From Melanocharis versteri (taxonomy: Eukaryota > Chordata > Aves > Passeriformes > Melanocharitidae): DNA of 64,000 bases. The translations under genes and the position numbers were made by a program. The first letter of the stretch is position 1, and each line of letters starts with the position of its first letter. Where the stretch lies: contig VZTG01006663.1 in the NCBI GenBank assembly GCA_013397845.1, forward strand, positions 62,001 to 126,000. Reading direction: 5' to 3'. Shown one piece after another: positions 61,901 to 64,000 of this stretch. A model generated the notes under the pieces. It saw only the letters and a program-made list of their open reading frames with translations. It did no database searches and had not been told where the DNA came from.

Positions 61901-64000
61901 CTGAAGAGAGAAAAAGAAAAAAAAAAGAAAGAATAAATAAATCCAGAAGTATTTCCTAAAATAATCTCCAAGAAATCCCAGATCAGTCTCTCAGAATGAC
62001 AGGTCCACTCTTTCTATTTCTTTCATTAATTGATATTTAATTTAATAATTATATTTAATTTAATTTATAATTTTATTGAACAGGCTAAAACTGCAAGTAA
62101 TTTATTCATGAAAAATAGTAAAAAGATATGTATTCAAGGACTGTTGAGAAAGAAATAGCAATGCAGAACAACTTCGTTAAAGTTAGATTTAGTTAAAGTA
62201 CCTAAAAGAACTTGTCAAAAACCATTGTTTGATATTAAACTTCATGTTTTGATTGTTTCAATGGTATTGTACCACACGCAAAAGCAAAATAGACACATAC
62301 AGACTTTTAGGGGACCAATAGAGTTCTCAAATGAAGTGTTCAAAATAAAAATAGGGCTTTTAAGTTCCAAGTAAAAATTCCATCTTTTCTTTTGAGAAGG
62401 GAGAAAAAATACAATATGTTGTAATTTTGCATCCCTGGAGACAGCAGAGCCAGAAACATAAGATTTCTTTGTAGGTAATAATGGAGTTGGTATAAAAATA
62501 CTTTAAATCAATTTGCCGATTTTCTTATACATATATTTTTACATTAGCTCAGCTTTCCAATTCAATCTTTAGGCTAATTTGGACCATACATTTTATAAAT
62601 TGTGCCCAACTCAAAGGTTCACTTTCCTATGAACTATGACCAGAAAACCCTTTTACTGGAAAACAAAAAATATTTAAGTAGGTCACTGGCTTACAATGAC
62701 AGTTTTTCTTCTTGCCCATTTCATAATTGAAGTTTATATGTTTGATAATTTCTATTTTTCTTTCTTTGAATATCTAACTTCTCAAAATGTTCAAAGAGAC
62801 TATGATGAAATCAATTACAACTATTCTTTCTTTTTACTTAAATCACCAATAAAATCCATATGAAAAAAAATCTGTCAAAGTTTAAAAATTTTTCTACGTC
62901 ACTTCTGTACCCCTAATAGGTTTCCAAAAAATTCGTTAAAAGTTTGCAGCTGGGCTGTATTGTGGAAGCAGACTAACAGACAAAACACTACCAGACACCT
63001 TTTTCCCCTAAAGTCAGACGTCCCACATTAGCAAACAGCAAACCAGCATTGGGTGCAGCTGCGCATTAATTGATCCAATAAGGGAGTTGTGCAGAGCCAG
63101 GAAAGGGAACAGCATTTGGGGTCACCAGTGGTGTATTTAGGAAAAAGAACAAACATCCATACCGAAAAAAAAGAAAACAATACCATTTAGCTTGACTGCT
63201 CATGAAAAAGCTATTTATACAGAGAGTGTCTGGAGGTTCCCATGTTCCATGTTCCAGATCACAGGTTAACAACCTAAGCAATACAAGTCCAATGTCATTG
63301 TCCAAACCAAAAAGTAAACACAAGTAGATGCTGTTAGCAAAGTGTGAAAAACTCAGTCTATTGCTCAGAATTAAGACATGTGCAAAATGTAACAGAAGAA
63401 ATGAACCAATATTCATCTGGCACGGAATTTAATTATTTAAACAGAAAAGGCTATTTATAGATTCTTGAAGAAATTGTCAAACATATCTATGTTTGTCAGC
63501 CATTATCTGTGAAATGGAATCTGTCCCTACATTTTTATTCACTTAGTAACTGAAGGTTTGTATCAACCCCTTCCAAATTCAGTTAGTAAACGGTCTTATT
63601 TTGCCCTTAAGTGAATAAGAATTCACTCAAATTCAAGTAAATATTTTTTCTGATCATATTTGATGATAAATTCCACACATGCAGAGTAAGCTTGTGAGAA
63701 TACTGCTAGAACTGCAGAGTGAATAATGTCATCTCACTAGGACAAAGTATAGAAGACAATTTGTACATAAGCCAGCACACTAAAGGTATATTTGCAATAT
63801 AATAAGGATTACTACAAACACAGGCCACACTTCTCAAACACAGTATTACAGGTAGAGAGATGCAGTTACTGCTTGCTCAAGAACACATGAGTGCAAATGT
63901 TAAATTCCCAGTGCTGTCAATAGTCAGTCTTTTGAGAGCATATGGAATAAAATGTTAACAGACATTTACATATGCTTTCCTAAACTGTCTTCATGAACAG
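61901..64000 (-). other. RGS7: RGS7 intron, partial, upstream of the 97-nt exon
   Basis: Sequence 5' of the 97-nt exon on the coding strand. It ends with a strong C/T-rich tract of about 30 bases before TTCAG. Around 62030-62080 there is a low-complexity TTTAATTTAA-type stretch. I found no match to the preceding residues of RGS7 (those ending in VYRK), so that exon should lie to the right of the window. No repeats were recognised here with confidence. Confidence 0.8.
62026..62080. repeat. AT-rich low-complexity stretch
   Basis: Repeated TTTAATTTAA/TTATA units in the intron about 130 bases upstream (gene strand) of the 97-nt exon. Simple low-complexity DNA. Confidence 0.75.

Noticed and set aside
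1..64000. CRISPR arrays, tRNA/rRNA genes, operons or a new multi-gene system
   Set aside because: No spaced direct-repeat array, cloverleaf or clustered coding frames were seen. The whole window is accounted for as introns and four exons of one vertebrate gene with scattered repeats.

Overview
This window is vertebrate nuclear DNA, most likely from a bird. It is AT-rich and gene-poor, with no long open reading frame. It carries several 5'-truncated CR1-type LINE fragments with the avian 3' signature (variants of ATTCTATGAT), one solo-LTR-like element and an old MIR-like SINE fossil. There is no operon structure, phage, CRISPR array or bacterial gene. Repeat names come from recognition by eye; no repeat-library search was run.

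The window lies inside one large gene on the minus strand, recognised as RGS7 (regulator of G-protein signalling 7, R7 subfamily). Four small exons are seen, in transcription order: 61900-61804 (97 nt), 30608-30558 (51 nt), 10409-10303 (107 nt) and 261-210 (52 nt). Each has AG/GT borders. Their phases join exactly, and together they give one uninterrupted stretch of about 102 codons covering the DEP domain and the start of the DEP-helical-extension (DHEX) region. The more N-terminal exons lie beyond 64000. The rest of the DHEX, the GGL domain and the RGS domain lie beyond position 1.

Region by region on the + axis: 1-209, intron; 210-261, exon; 262-10302, a 10.0 kb intron with a CR1 tail, a MIR-like fossil, a GC-rich patch and a possible 12-nt cryptic exon; 10303-10409, exon; 10410-30557, a 20.1 kb intron with five CR1 fragments; 30558-30608, exon; 30609-61803, a 31.2 kb intron with two CR1 fragments, microsatellites and the solo-LTR-like element at 60827-61465; 61804-61900, exon; 61901-64000, upstream intron. 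The other open frames, at most 158 codons, look like chance frames in intron or repeat DNA.

I see no evidence for a new multi-gene system. The observations most worth checking are the LTR, which lies in gene orientation just inside an intron with its own TATA box, poly(A) signal and splice-donor-like site, and the 12-nt in-phase candidate microexon near 9453-9464.
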